Origin: Candidatus Flexifilum breve
GTDB taxonomy: Bacteria; Chloroflexota; Anaerolineae; Aggregatilineales; Phototrophicaceae
Length of the DNA: 64,000 nucleotides
NCBI GenBank assembly: GCA_016717205.1
Contig: JADKGC010000002.1
Location: 682,001 to 746,000 of the forward strand
Direction: 5' to 3'
Made by a program: the position numbers and the translations under genes. Positions 50,999 through 60,250 of the stretch are shown here, one piece after another; within the stretch, counting starts at the first letter, position 1; the number at the start of each line of letters is the position of its first letter. The notes under the pieces are model-generated. The model saw only the letters and a list, made by a program, of their open reading frames with translations, ran no database searches and was not told the DNA's origin.

Positions 50999-51841
50999 GT
51001 GAATATGCTAATTATGGAGAGACTGGTCGAGTTGGATACAAAATCTCGCTCCAAGGTCCGTCCCATCTACATTGGTATTTTTGCGACGTTGACTGTAGTT
51101 GGCATTTGGGATCTGTTCGTGTTTCGCGATGGCATCACCCGCGCCATTGCCGTTCTGGGATTGACAGCGGAGATTTGCGTCATGATTTGGTGGATGACGA
51201 AGCGTCAGCAACAGAAGTCGGTCACAGTTCGAAGCACTAAGCATTACCTGACTCGTCTGTACGGAACTGACTCACTACAGGAACGTCAGGCAATTATTGA
51301 TGATATGGTCGCGCTTGACCTTCTGACGAACATTTCGATGAGTGGGTTGGATTTGTCTGATCTTGACCTCACCCATGCGAAACTCGATAAGAGCGATCTG
51401 AGTCTCGCAAAGTTTAAGGGTGTCCAGTTGAGTGAGACGAGTATGCGTGGAGTCAACTTGTCTTACGCCAGCCTGCTCTATTCAACTGTGCGGAACGTCA
51501 ACCTTCAGAATGCTAACTTGGACGGCGCAAGTTTCAGAAGTTCGGATCTTTCCGGCAGCAAGCTGTCTGGAGCAAATTTGCGCGCTGCGTCACTCAATGA
51601 TTGTAATCTCACGGGCGTCGACTTGCGCGCTGCAAATCTACGCCATGCCGATCTGCGCAATGCCACGCTAACCGATGCCGTCCTGACCAATGCAGATCTG
51701 CGTCATTGCATTTTACCCGATGGCTCGATCTGGTCGCCCGAAACCAATATGCGCCAGTTCACGCAGCGAGATCAAGCACTCGTTGAGCTCTTCTTCTCGA
51801 AGACACCGATTCAAAAACTCTTCAACATCAACCGGAAATAA
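50999..51841 (+). CDS. Membrane-anchored pentapeptide-repeat protein
   Basis: 280 aa. Start GTG 50999 has GAGGAA 9 nt upstream; ATG 51005 or 51014 are possible. Residues about 21-70 hold two membrane segments (PIYIGIFATLTVVGIWDLF; AIAVLGLTAEICVMIWWM). From about 115 to 245 come some 25 pentapeptide units of the A(D/N)Lxx type (LSDLDLTHAKLDKSDLSLAK; NLRAASLNDCNLTGVDLR), which fold as a right-handed quadrilateral beta helix. The charged tail follows. Function is probably scaffolding on the inner face of the membrane. Convergent with the FHA gene. Confidence 0.88.
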   Translation: MNMLIMERLVELDTKSRSKVRPIYIGIFATLTVVGIWDLFVFRDGITRAIAVLGLTAEICVMIWWMTKRQQQKSVTVRSTKHYLTRLYGTDSLQERQAIIDDMVALDLLTNISMSGLDLSDLDLTHAKLDKSDLSLAKFKGVQLSETSMRGVNLSYASLLYSTVRNVNLQNANLDGASFRSSDLSGSKLSGANLRAASLNDCNLTGVDLRAANLRHADLRNATLTDAVLTNADLRHCILPDGSIWSPETNMRQFTQRDQALVELFFSKTPIQKLFNINRK

Positions 51842-51860
51842 CGATTGAGCGCAAATTCTA

Positions 51861-51898
51861 CTAAAACAGCCTGACGCCTGTTAGGCTGTTTTAGTTTT
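51861..51898. terminator. Bidirectional Rho-independent terminator
   Basis: CTAAAACAGCCT, a 10-nt loop, AGGCTGTTTTAG, then TTTT: a perfect 12-bp stem. It lies between the convergent pentapeptide and FHA genes and has A/T runs on both sides, so it can serve both strands. Confidence 0.9.
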
Positions 51899-51905
51899 CG
51901 GCAGG

Positions 51906-52412
51906 TTACTTCCACGGATGATAGAGCAAGTCAAACCGCAGCAGTAGTGTGCCCAACGCTACATAATCCCCTTCATTGAGCACATAACTAGCACTTGATT
52001 TGAGCCGCTTCCCGTTCAAATAGGTGCCATTGGTGCTACCATTGTCACAGATAGTGACGCGGTTGTTTTGCAGTTGCAGAGTCGCATGAATTCGGGATAC
52101 GCCGTAATCGTGAATGTTGAAAGGCGAAAAGTCTACAACTTTGCCGCGACTGGGAATCTGTGAAAAGCGCCCTAGTGTCACGTAGTCGGCCACTTCAAAG
52201 GCAATCTGGATATTGGTATCCACGATCGTCAGTGAGATGCGCCACGGCGGTTGGTCGCCTCTTGGCTCAGGAAGTTCAATCGGATCCATCCTTTGAGCAT
52301 TCAGACGCGATAACTCTTTCGTCTGCAGATTGATCAACGCAGCCTGGGATGGCGGCGGTTGGATTTCATGGCTATTCTGGTTATCTTCATCTCGACTAGT
52401 ACTTTGCATCAT
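51906..52412 (-). CDS. FHA-domain protein
   Basis: 168 aa from ATG 52412 (GAGAGG 4 nt upstream; ATG 52409 equally possible). After a polar N-terminus of about 60 residues comes a forkhead-associated domain: YVTLGRFSQIP, GVSRIHATLQLQNNRVTICDNGSTNGTYLNGKRL in segments, and GDYVALGTLLLRFDL. The Arg of GRF, the Ser of SRIH and the Asn of TNG, which contact phosphothreonine, are kept. It should bind phospho-Thr proteins. No Ser/Thr kinase is in the window. Shares a terminator with the pentapeptide gene. Confidence 0.9.
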   Translation of the reverse strand: MMQSTSRDEDNQNSHEIQPPPSQAALINLQTKELSRLNAQRMDPIELPEPRGDQPPWRISLTIVDTNIQIAFEVADYVTLGRFSQIPSRGKVVDFSPFNIHDYGVSRIHATLQLQNNRVTICDNGSTNGTYLNGKRLKSSASYVLNEGDYVALGTLLLRFDLLYHPWK

Positions 52413-52425
52413 ACATCCTCTCTGA

Positions 52426-52454
52426 AATCTACAAAGTATTATTTCGAATGACAA
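52426..52454 (-). promoter_or_regulatory. Candidate promoter of the FHA gene
   Basis: On the minus strand TTGTCA (52449-52454), 17 bp, then TAGATT (52426-52431). The gap 52413-52955 between the divergent FHA and regulator genes is AT-rich and holds no gene; TTGACA occurs at 52586-52591 and about 52681, but without a well-spaced -10. Confidence 0.4.
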
Positions 52455-52955
52455 GCATTCATTTTCAGTTTTTGCACACAGACTTGCTTGGAGCCATGCG
52501 GTGTAGTGAACTGGGAATAGTTCGACCGAGTGAATCCAATGGAACAGGTATGGAAATATTCAGGTTTGTACTGCTATTGAACAATTTGACATGTTCAGTT
52601 TGCAGAAAGCTAAAATGGACACATGGATTTTTGTTGTTAGATTTACCTTGACTAAAGTGTTTTTATTACCTTGCAATTTCTTGACATAAATCCTTGATCA
52701 CACTTGAGTCTAGAGTAACAATTGTCATATTATGCCACATCAATCGAATCTAAAGCAAAGGTTAAGTATTTATACCAGGGATTTCTGTTAAATTGCGTTA
52801 ATAATGTGAAGGGTTAGTTCGTCTAAGTGTCGTTCATCGGGATCACATATCGTCGACCAACTCACTAAGCGCTTTACGCCTAGTGAGTCTTAATCGATTC
52901 TCGCACAGAGACACACGGTTAAGCACTAGAAGACACATTGAAGGTACACAACTGC

Positions 52956-55900
52956 ATGGTGACGCACTACACGGCAACAGCGGCGGCTGCAAACTTCCTA
53001 TCTGCAGCAGAGTTCCTGGTATTGTCCAAACGAACATTTGTCTGGCGTGAGGTACTGGAACGCTCGGGCGAAGTTGAGTGGATACAAAGCGAACTCGATT
53101 TATTCCCTCAACTAGTGGCAGTTTCATATGATATCGTGCTGCTGGACACCGTCGATCTCAATTCTGACTTGCTCGCGCTCATTCAAGAAATTCGGTTCCG
53201 CTCTCCAGAAACAGTCATCGCGCTGATTGTCCGACCTGGGGATCTGGAGTTTCATACGAAACTACTGGAAGCCGGTGTCAGTGACCTGGTTATGGAATCC
53301 ATTACTGAAGAAAATTTCGCGTATCGCCTACAAGTACTCAAACTCCAAAAAGCAAAACTGGATGCTATACAGCGGCGTACGCATATGGTCCACACGGTGA
53401 GTATGCTCACCCAGCAGTTCCAATTGACCGAGCATCCCATGGTGTTTCTTGCTGATAGCATTGAAGCCCTGTGCCGAAATCTGGGATTGTGTGGCACCGC
53501 CATCGTCATCAAACAAGATGACACGCTGAATCTGTATGCCGGGACAGTCACGGCAGATAATCGCCCACGCTTCCATGAGAGCCGCGCAAAGGTGCATCCG
53601 TACAATCCGCTCTCACAAGTTCTGCAATCCGGGGTTTCTATGCTGATCCCGGATGTATTGAAGCACCCCTACTACTCAGCTATACCGATCATCGATAACC
53701 CAGAGTCAGCACTGATCCTCCCACTGCGGCACAATGGTCAACTCATGGGGTCGCTCGCCCTGTTCGCGAAGAGTAATTTTTTCTCGACAGAAGATCTGGC
53801 GCCCTATGAGTTGATCGCGACGCATTTGGCTAAAGCCTATTTCAATGTGCGCCATAATTACGATCGCGAGTCTGATATTCATTCAACCCGCCAACTGGTA
53901 CACGTTTGGCAAACCTTGTCGAAGTTCGACTCCGCTAAGGAAGTCTTGACTACGCTCTATGATCGCGTCAGCGAAATCAAGGACATCAAGCAAGTAGTCA
54001 TCTGGTTGTTGAATCCCCAGTTGCAAAGCTTCGAGTTGACCGTTTATTCCACTGATTCCCAGATCGATGAGCTTATGCAGCAGCTCTTCGACGAAGGGGT
54101 GTTGGATCAGGTCATGGGTGAGCTCGACGCAACGATGGCTCCAGTCATCTTTCATGAGCGCGACGTGACCCAACCACGCTTAGCCGCATTGCTCAAACTG
54201 ATGGGCGCGCAAAGCCTCACGTTGATTCCGATTGTGGGCGCGACACTGCTCGGTGGTATTTTCTTTACCACCTTCGATGAGAAGCGGCTCGCCGTCAACG
54301 ACCTCAGTTTCTTAGAAAGCATCATGCACGCGGCAGGGCAGATCGTCGAACGCAACATGATCATCCACTCGCTGCAAGAACAGCAGAGCCGCCTGGAAAG
54401 CGTACTCCGGAGTATCCATGAAGGCATTTTCTTCGTGGATGGGCAAGGCGTGGTCAATCTGTGTAATCCACAGTTCACTGAGTTGTCGGGTATAGCACCA
54501 TCCCAGATCGTTGGGAAGAACTTTATTAAACTGCTCCGACTACTGGCCGACACCACCGAAACACCAGATAGCACATTCGAACAGTTGACCGCCGCACTCG
54601 ACCGGATGCTTATGCCCTCGCCCTCGAAGGACGAATACCCCGTGCTGGAGATGTGGCATGCGACACTGGAGTTTCCCTTTACAGTGGAATTCTCGCGGCT
54701 GGAAGTGAGCCCAGTTGAAGTCGGATGGATCGGGTATTTGCGCCCGCGAGAACAATCGACCGTGGCGTCGACTGCGCTCGCGATGACGGCCAGCAATGGG
54801 CTGCAAGAAGATTTGCTCGTCTACATGTTGGGGATCGAACATCAGTTGAGTCTGCTGACAGAGGGATATTCGCTCGTAAAGCCACAGCAGCATCTGCGCG
54901 AACTCGGCCGCACTGAGCAGAATTTGCACCAAGGCATACAACTCTGGAAAAACCTCCTAGAGATTGAGAAGTTTAATGCTAATCTCATCCAGCTAGAGCT
55001 TGAGGAAATCGATCCAACTGCATTTATCGAAGCCAGTCTTAGTTCGCGGATCATGTCAAACTATCGGGGTCAGATCACGGTGGTTGCGAAACCCCCACGT
55101 CTGACGGCACAGCTTGATGCAAACTATATGGCACAAGCGCTGGACAATATCATCCGGTTTTTCCTGTATCATCGTCATGGTCAGGCCCCTATCACAATCA
55201 ATATTGTTCCAGAGCATCACCATATCCTGATCAATTTTCACGAACGAACCGCCAACCTTGACGACGCCCAATTGGCATCCGTCTTCGATCTGTCCCAAGA
55301 AGGGTTAACGTTTACCGAACGCGCAGTGACGATCGCAATGAGTTTGGCGCGCCAAATCATCGAGGGGCATGGTGGCAGCATTCGCGTCGAACAACGGCGC
55401 AGTTGGGGTTTAGTCGTCGACATGATCGTACCGACGACTGGCGGTACAGATGAGGAGATCGGAGATCAGCTTGAGGTGACCGCCAAAGCGGCCAGCACAA
55501 CTCATGGTCTGGATGTACTCATTCTCGAATCTGAAAAACACTTGCTGGCTGAGCAGTATAGTGTGTTAACCGCCAACGCGAATGAACTGATGATGGAAAC
55601 CGAGCTACAGGGGACGATCCGGACACTGAAACTCACGCACGTGGATGTAGTGATGCTGGAAGTCGCTAGCCCGCACATGAATATCTCGGCTGTGTGTCAG
55701 GCAATTCGCGCGCAGAGCAATACGCCGATTATCGTCATCGCGCTACCGGAGTTTGAGACGGCCTGCGTGCAAGCGCTCATGGAAGGAGCGGATGCATATC
55801 TCACCGTGCCCCTTGATCGCGATAAAGTGTTGGCGCAGATCAAAGCTATTGCCAAGCGCAAGGACATCAATGCCCGAACCGCCGCCCCCGTGCAAATTGG

Positions 55901-56186
55901 CGAACTGTATCTCGACCTCGCCCGCCGGCGCGTCTACCTGGGCAATACGTTGATCGACCTGACCGCAAAACAGTATGAAATTCTCAAAATGCTCGTGATG
56001 CATCGTGATCAGGTGCTGACATACCAAGAGATTCTGACTGGTGTTTGGGGGGCAGAGTATCGAGATGAGAAACAGTATCTGTGGGTAAATGTTAGCCGCT
56101 TACGGGGCAAGCTGGAACCCACAGCAGACAGCCCCCGCTATATCTATACACAGCAGGGGGTGGGCTACATCTTCCACGAGCCTTAG
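52956..56186 (+). CDS. One-piece sensor-regulator: receiver-like, GAF, GAF, PAS, degenerate kinase, degenerate receiver, OmpR-type DNA-binding domain
   Basis: 1076 aa, soluble. Order by rough residue: 15-125 receiver-like (YDIVLLDTVDL); 140-295 and 305-470 GAF (ESALILPLRHNGQLMGSLALF; LTLIPIVGATLLGGIFFT); 475-600 PAS (VLRSIHEGIFFVDGQGVV); 615-825 histidine-kinase-like (IEHQLSLL; ALDNIIRFFL; QIIEGHGGSIRV) lacking the DxGxG ATP box; 845-960 receiver with Glu at the phosphosite (VVMLEVASP) and Val for the conserved Lys (YLTVP); 965-1075 winged helix (IGELYLDLARRRVYLG; VNVSRLRGKLE; QQGVGYIF). It probably turns ligand signals directly into DNA binding. Start ATG 52956 (TTG 52938 possible). Stop overlaps the convergent DUF3179 stop by 3-4 bp. 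Confidence 0.85.
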   Translation: MVTHYTATAAAANFLSAAEFLVLSKRTFVWREVLERSGEVEWIQSELDLFPQLVAVSYDIVLLDTVDLNSDLLALIQEIRFRSPETVIALIVRPGDLEFHTKLLEAGVSDLVMESITEENFAYRLQVLKLQKAKLDAIQRRTHMVHTVSMLTQQFQLTEHPMVFLADSIEALCRNLGLCGTAIVIKQDDTLNLYAGTVTADNRPRFHESRAKVHPYNPLSQVLQSGVSMLIPDVLKHPYYSAIPIIDNPESALILPLRHNGQLMGSLALFAKSNFFSTEDLAPYELIATHLAKAYFNVRHNYDRESDIHSTRQLVHVWQTLSKFDSAKEVLTTLYDRVSEIKDIKQVVIWLLNPQLQSFELTVYSTDSQIDELMQQLFDEGVLDQVMGELDATMAPVIFHERDVTQPRLAALLKLMGAQSLTLIPIVGATLLGGIFFTTFDEKRLAVNDLSFLESIMHAAGQIVERNMIIHSLQEQQSRLESVLRSIHEGIFFVDGQGVVNLCNPQFTELSGIAPSQIVGKNFIKLLRLLADTTETPDSTFEQLTAALDRMLMPSPSKDEYPVLEMWHATLEFPFTVEFSRLEVSPVEVGWIGYLRPREQSTVASTALAMTASNGLQEDLLVYMLGIEHQLSLLTEGYSLVKPQQHLRELGRTEQNLHQGIQLWKNLLEIEKFNANLIQLELEEIDPTAFIEASLSSRIMSNYRGQITVVAKPPRLTAQLDANYMAQALDNIIRFFLYHRHGQAPITINIVPEHHHILINFHERTANLDDAQLASVFDLSQEGLTFTERAVTIAMSLARQIIEGHGGSIRVEQRRSWGLVVDMIVPTTGGTDEEIGDQLEVTAKAASTTHGLDVLILESEKHLLAEQYSVLTANANELMMETELQGTIRTLKLTHVDVVMLEVASPHMNISAVCQAIRAQSNTPIIVIALPEFETACVQALMEGADAYLTVPLDRDKVLAQIKAIAKRKDINARTAAPVQIGELYLDLARRRVYLGNTLIDLTAKQYEILKMLVMHRDQVLTYQEILTGVWGAEYRDEKQYLWVNVSRLRGKLEPTADSPRYIYTQQGVGYIFHEP

Positions 56187-57367
56187 GGAGCGGTGATTTC
56201 CGAGTAAAGCGTGAGATTCGGGTAAGCAGCCAAAGCAGCAAACCAATACATCGATGTGGCAGGGACGCTGACGATGCGCTGCCCGCTAAATTGCCCACTA
56301 ATCGCCTGACCGGTGATTTCGAACACGGTGCCGGTCTCGCGATCCCACCATTCGACCGCGACTTCATCATAGACCAGCATGACAGGCGTACCATCTTCCA
56401 GCAAAGGCAGATGACTCGCGAGCACGGGTTCGCCACCGACCGTCTGGCGCAAAAGCAGAACATCGGTGTCACCAATGCGAACCGGTGTAATGCCATCGGC
56501 GAGCGCGTTGACCGGGAATACCGCAGTTTCATCACCCACAGTCACTACATAGACCTGATCCGCATAGCGCAGTTGACGATCGGCCTGAACGGTACGGGTT
56601 ACCGGAAAGGCAAAGCGACCGAGGTTAACGCTGGTGCGATAATTGGCCGCCGGATTGTTGCGATAATCCACATAGTTGGCGCGCCGGGCGAGACTGACGG
56701 TGTTCGGATGAATCGCTTGCCAATCAAGCCACGGCATCACTACAAACGGCAGCAGTTCCAACTGTTGACCCGGCACGCTGCCAACAAGCTGTTGGCCGTT
56801 CAACTGCAGCCACTGAGACTCGGTCTGCAAGTCATACATCAGCGGGATGCTGCTGTAGTAAATGCCGGAGTTGCCAAATTCGAGGATTTGCCCGTCGCTG
56901 CGCCGCGAATAGACTGACGCATGGTTGGTATACATACTATACACAACGAGGATCGGTTCATCACCGATAACGTCATTCACAAGGCCATGAAACAGCATGA
57001 TTTGCAACGGATAAGCATACGCTTGGCCGCTGGCGTCACTATAGCCAATGACCAGGCTGTCCGGCTGAAGCCAAGTGCTCGCATTCGCTGCCGACTCATA
57101 GGCTACGGGTAGACAAACAGGCGCTTGAGCGCAGAACGGGCGCAGGCGGTTGCGCGCGCTGCGTAATACTTCGTCTGTCACCTGGGAATACGGAACCAGA
57201 CGACTGCTGAAGTTGCTAAAGCTATCGACCATCAACTCGTCCAGAGCGATGATGGGAGTGAGCGGTATTTCCGTCGCAGGCGGCTCTTGCGCCAATACGG
57301 GCAGCGCTAACAACAGTCCGATCAGCAGCAGCATACAGAAAGCTAGGGTTCTCGAGCGCATTTCCAT
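56183..57367 (-). CDS. Exported DUF3179 protein
   Basis: 394 aa. Signal peptide LAFCMLLLIGLLLALPVLAQ. The DUF3179 pattern is clear: GQAYAYPLQIMLFHGLVNDVIGDEPILVVY, then ILEFGNSGIYYSSIPLMYDLQTESQWLQLNGQ, GSVPGQQLELLPFV and IHPNTVSL in order. Most members have CPLCGT after the VxY strand; here it is YSMYTNH, so both Cys are gone. The C-terminal third (240-390) seems to repeat part of the fold. Role of the family unknown. Last gene of the five-gene operon, 11 bp after the GH99-like gene. Confidence 0.87.
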   Translation of the reverse strand: MEMRSRTLAFCMLLLIGLLLALPVLAQEPPATEIPLTPIIALDELMVDSFSNFSSRLVPYSQVTDEVLRSARNRLRPFCAQAPVCLPVAYESAANASTWLQPDSLVIGYSDASGQAYAYPLQIMLFHGLVNDVIGDEPILVVYSMYTNHASVYSRRSDGQILEFGNSGIYYSSIPLMYDLQTESQWLQLNGQQLVGSVPGQQLELLPFVVMPWLDWQAIHPNTVSLARRANYVDYRNNPAANYRTSVNLGRFAFPVTRTVQADRQLRYADQVYVVTVGDETAVFPVNALADGITPVRIGDTDVLLLRQTVGGEPVLASHLPLLEDGTPVMLVYDEVAVEWWDRETGTVFEITGQAISGQFSGQRIVSVPATSMYWFAALAAYPNLTLYSEITAP

Positions 57368-57378
57368 GGTTAGCCTGC

Positions 57379-58536
57379 CTATACCTGTTTTTTGGTGTTA
57401 GTGACTGCCCAACGATAAATCACAATCGCAAAGCAAGCCAGCATAAACAGGCCGAGCCCTACGAGAACTGACAAAGAATACGTGTCTGATACATTCGTCG
57501 TCCCCGGATCGCTCGAGTCGAAGTCCAGCGGCAACGGGATTTCGGCGGACTCACGTCCCCGCAGCACATCCAGCGCCTGCGAGCCGTAGAGTTCACTGGG
57601 TTCGACATGCGTGTTTTCGCTGAATTCATTCCAACTGATGAGTCCGATAGCATCGGGATTTGAGTTCAAAGCTGTGTTGAGCTGGATGCGCAGCGTTTCG
57701 CCATCATTGCGCTCGACGACCGTCGTCCCCCCGATCATACGGGCGTCGAAACCTGGGGCGGCCGGCGCAATCCATAATCCGCCATTCTCGTGAATCGCCG
57801 CGCCCATTTCGTCGAGTTTTTCCTGATAACGGGGATACGTCGCCGGATTGACCGATGACCAGTAGTAAGCGTTGCCATCTATGAGATCGGCTAGACGATT
57901 ATAGCCGTCCAGATTGCGTTCAGTCGCGAGCAGCAGCAGACGGTTACGAACTCGGTTGGATACGGCATTCACCTCGTCGCGGCTGAACTCCCACGTTCCG
58001 GACCAAATCACCACAGGCCGATCATAAGTCGCGAAAGCCGGATGCGCGGAATATTCTTCAATGAAATATTCAAGATCGCTTTCGATGCGCTCGATGGGCA
58101 GTGGGTTCCGTTCAAAATCGAGCCCCTGATAAATGATCCAGAGACGAAAGTCATGCGCGTCCGCCAGTTCGATTAAGAGCTCAAGCCGCGAATCCAACTG
58201 AAAGGTGCTCTTCCAGCTGACAATGAAGCCATCGATTCCAGCAGCCTGCGCCCATTCGATATGCTGTTCCATGATGGCGCGGTCGTCACTGCTATAGCGA
58301 CCTAATACCGGATAATCGGATTTCGCGCGATTCCAGGAGGTCACATCAAACCAGATGTAGTAATACGCCATCATCGGGATCGGGTCGATGGAGGCATCCT
58401 GAAGCACTGGACTACGCTCCGGTGACTGCCCTGCCACCATCGGGAGGCCAATGTTCAACACGGTCAGCGCCATTATCACAGCGACAATCTTTTGTAGTCG
58501 CGCCAACGCGGTCAATGCTTGATGCCTCATACTCAT
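57379..58536 (-). CDS. GH99-like (endo-mannosidase/mannanase-type) anchored hydrolase
   Basis: 385 aa. N-terminal signal segment, C-terminal membrane anchor (SLSVLVGLGLFMLACFAIVIYRW) with a positively charged tail, so the catalytic domain is outside. MAYYYIWFDV, HIEWAQAAGIDGFIVSWKS, LWIIYQGLDFE, YDRPVVIWSGTWEF and ISWNEFSENTHVEPS are typical of the GH99/GH71-like TIM-barrel group; the Glu of WNEFSENTHVEP is in the expected active-site region. GH99 enzymes cut alpha-mannosides internally. The substrate here is unknown. Member of the five-gene minus-strand operon. Confidence 0.83.
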   Translation of the reverse strand: MSMRHQALTALARLQKIVAVIMALTVLNIGLPMVAGQSPERSPVLQDASIDPIPMMAYYYIWFDVTSWNRAKSDYPVLGRYSSDDRAIMEQHIEWAQAAGIDGFIVSWKSTFQLDSRLELLIELADAHDFRLWIIYQGLDFERNPLPIERIESDLEYFIEEYSAHPAFATYDRPVVIWSGTWEFSRDEVNAVSNRVRNRLLLLATERNLDGYNRLADLIDGNAYYWSSVNPATYPRYQEKLDEMGAAIHENGGLWIAPAAPGFDARMIGGTTVVERNDGETLRIQLNTALNSNPDAIGLISWNEFSENTHVEPSELYGSQALDVLRGRESAEIPLPLDFDSSDPGTTNVSDTYSLSVLVGLGLFMLACFAIVIYRWAVTNTKKQV

Positions 58537-58603
58537 ATGCTTAACTGCCCTTTGTGGTTCTGCACCTGGTAACCGACCGGAGTTTTGCCAACGTCTGCAT
58601 TGC

Positions 58604-60250
58604 TTACGACAGTTTACGCCGGGCTTGCAGGCGGCGCGCCTGACTTGAAGCGATGCGCAGAGGCAGCTTCAGCAAAAATGGACGACCGTAGAACAAAAGT
58701 CCAAACCCGACAACCAAGCCGGCGACCACACCAACCGCCATATCTACGACCGTTAGCACCTTGAGATCCACGACCTGATTGCGGGTGAGGGCGGTCGGCG
58801 TCACCGAAGCCATACCGGCGGCCCCAACCACCTGCAGTTGGTAGGTCCCGCGACCCATCGGGCCAATTTCCAGTCGATTATCCGCATTGTACGGATAGTA
58901 AATCGTTTCGCCGGAAGGCAGCGTCACATTGATACCAGTGCCAACCGGAAAGTTGAACAGTGCGTCACGAGCCTGGATCACAGCATGGTAGAGCAGCAGT
59001 TGAATTTCCCAGACATCATTCGGATTGATATAGAACCGTTGTTGATATCGGTTCACGACATTTGATCCGTCGACGATTACTTCCTCGACTGAGTACTGGA
59101 TCGTAGTCGCCTCCAAACCTTCGCGCCGCCGATTGATGCGCGTGGCCTGCAACCACCGGGTCTGACCATCTTCAAAAGTCAGGTGATCGCCCGCACTGCT
59201 GCGCAGTGTGATGGTATCAACACGATCTTCTTGCACCGGCTGATTGTCAAGATCATTGAAGGTCATGCTGATCAGGTGCTCAACTGTGTATCCCGCCTGC
59301 AGAACTTCATTACTGGTCAGTTCGACTTCCCGCTCATCAGTGAAAACCGAGTCTGACCAGCGCTGGAATTCGGCTCGCGTCGACCCATCCACCTGATTGT
59401 TCTCGATGGGCAGTGCGACCAAGGGATACGTTCCGGGCTGCGATACATAGGTGCGGACGACTCCATCGGTATCGGTTTCCAGCAGCGAACCATTGAACGA
59501 AAAGGGCATATTCGGAAGCGGCGGAATGGTTTGAATCGTCAATTCAATCGGATTGATGACTACCGACCGGGTAGCACTGACCGGTTCATAGGCCTCAGTA
59601 CCGATAAAGTCCACTTGGACGTCATGCGTACCGACACTATACTCATTCCCTAAGCCGATGCTGGCTAGTCCATCTTCGTCGGTACGCGCGCGCCGCACCT
59701 GTACACCATCCACATAGACCACCAGCGGCAGATTGCCCAAGGCGCGTCCCAGCGCGTTACTGATCTGGATGTCGACGACGATAGAACGGCCAACCGGAAC
59801 CGCGGCCGCCGGGTGGATCACCAAGCGAGGCGGGTTGATTTGGGCCTCACGCACGTCAAGCTGAGGAATAGCTTCAGCCAGACTGACCGTCGTTTGCCTG
59901 GAAACCGCCTGATAATCCGATGTTCCCGCGAAATCCACGCGAATAGTATGACTTCCGGCGCGGATGCGTCCGCCCAACGCGATCAATGCATGGCCGTTAT
60001 CATCAGTCAACACGAAGGCACGCAGTTCGCCGTCGACATAGGCTGACAGCGTCATATCGGCTAAAGGGTCGCCGCTAGCGCTCGTCAATACGGCCTCAAC
60101 CGCCAACCCGAGCGTTGCTTGCTGGTCGAGAATCGGCGTCAACCACAGCGTGGAAGCGGAAAGCGGTGTCTCCTGTGCCTGCACCGTAGTGACCAACACC
60201 ACCATCAGTGCCAAGCTTACAGCGATGAAGCGCAATACTTGTCGAATCAT
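58604..60250 (-). CDS. Anchored protein with two Ig-like repeats
   Basis: 548 aa. Signal peptide; two tandem Ig-like/transthyretin-like repeats at about 27-125 and 137-230 (GDPLADMTLSAYVDGELRA; GNLPLVVYVDGVQVRRA; each ends in a GTHDVQVDFIGTEAYEPV-like phrase). A third mixed region (240-490) has YVSQPGTYPLVALP and a C-terminal PEGA-like GRGTYQLQVVG. Then comes a membrane helix (VVDMAVGVVAGLVVGFGLLFYG) and a basic tail. Probably a surface scaffold or binding protein for the neighbouring enzymes. Overlaps the phosphoesterase gene by ATGA (60247-60250). Confidence 0.8.
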   Translation of the reverse strand: MIRQVLRFIAVSLALMVVLVTTVQAQETPLSASTLWLTPILDQQATLGLAVEAVLTSASGDPLADMTLSAYVDGELRAFVLTDDNGHALIALGGRIRAGSHTIRVDFAGTSDYQAVSRQTTVSLAEAIPQLDVREAQINPPRLVIHPAAAVPVGRSIVVDIQISNALGRALGNLPLVVYVDGVQVRRARTDEDGLASIGLGNEYSVGTHDVQVDFIGTEAYEPVSATRSVVINPIELTIQTIPPLPNMPFSFNGSLLETDTDGVVRTYVSQPGTYPLVALPIENNQVDGSTRAEFQRWSDSVFTDEREVELTSNEVLQAGYTVEHLISMTFNDLDNQPVQEDRVDTITLRSSAGDHLTFEDGQTRWLQATRINRRREGLEATTIQYSVEEVIVDGSNVVNRYQQRFYINPNDVWEIQLLLYHAVIQARDALFNFPVGTGINVTLPSGETIYYPYNADNRLEIGPMGRGTYQLQVVGAAGMASVTPTALTRNQVVDLKVLTVVDMAVGVVAGLVVGFGLLFYGRPFLLKLPLRIASSQARRLQARRKLS

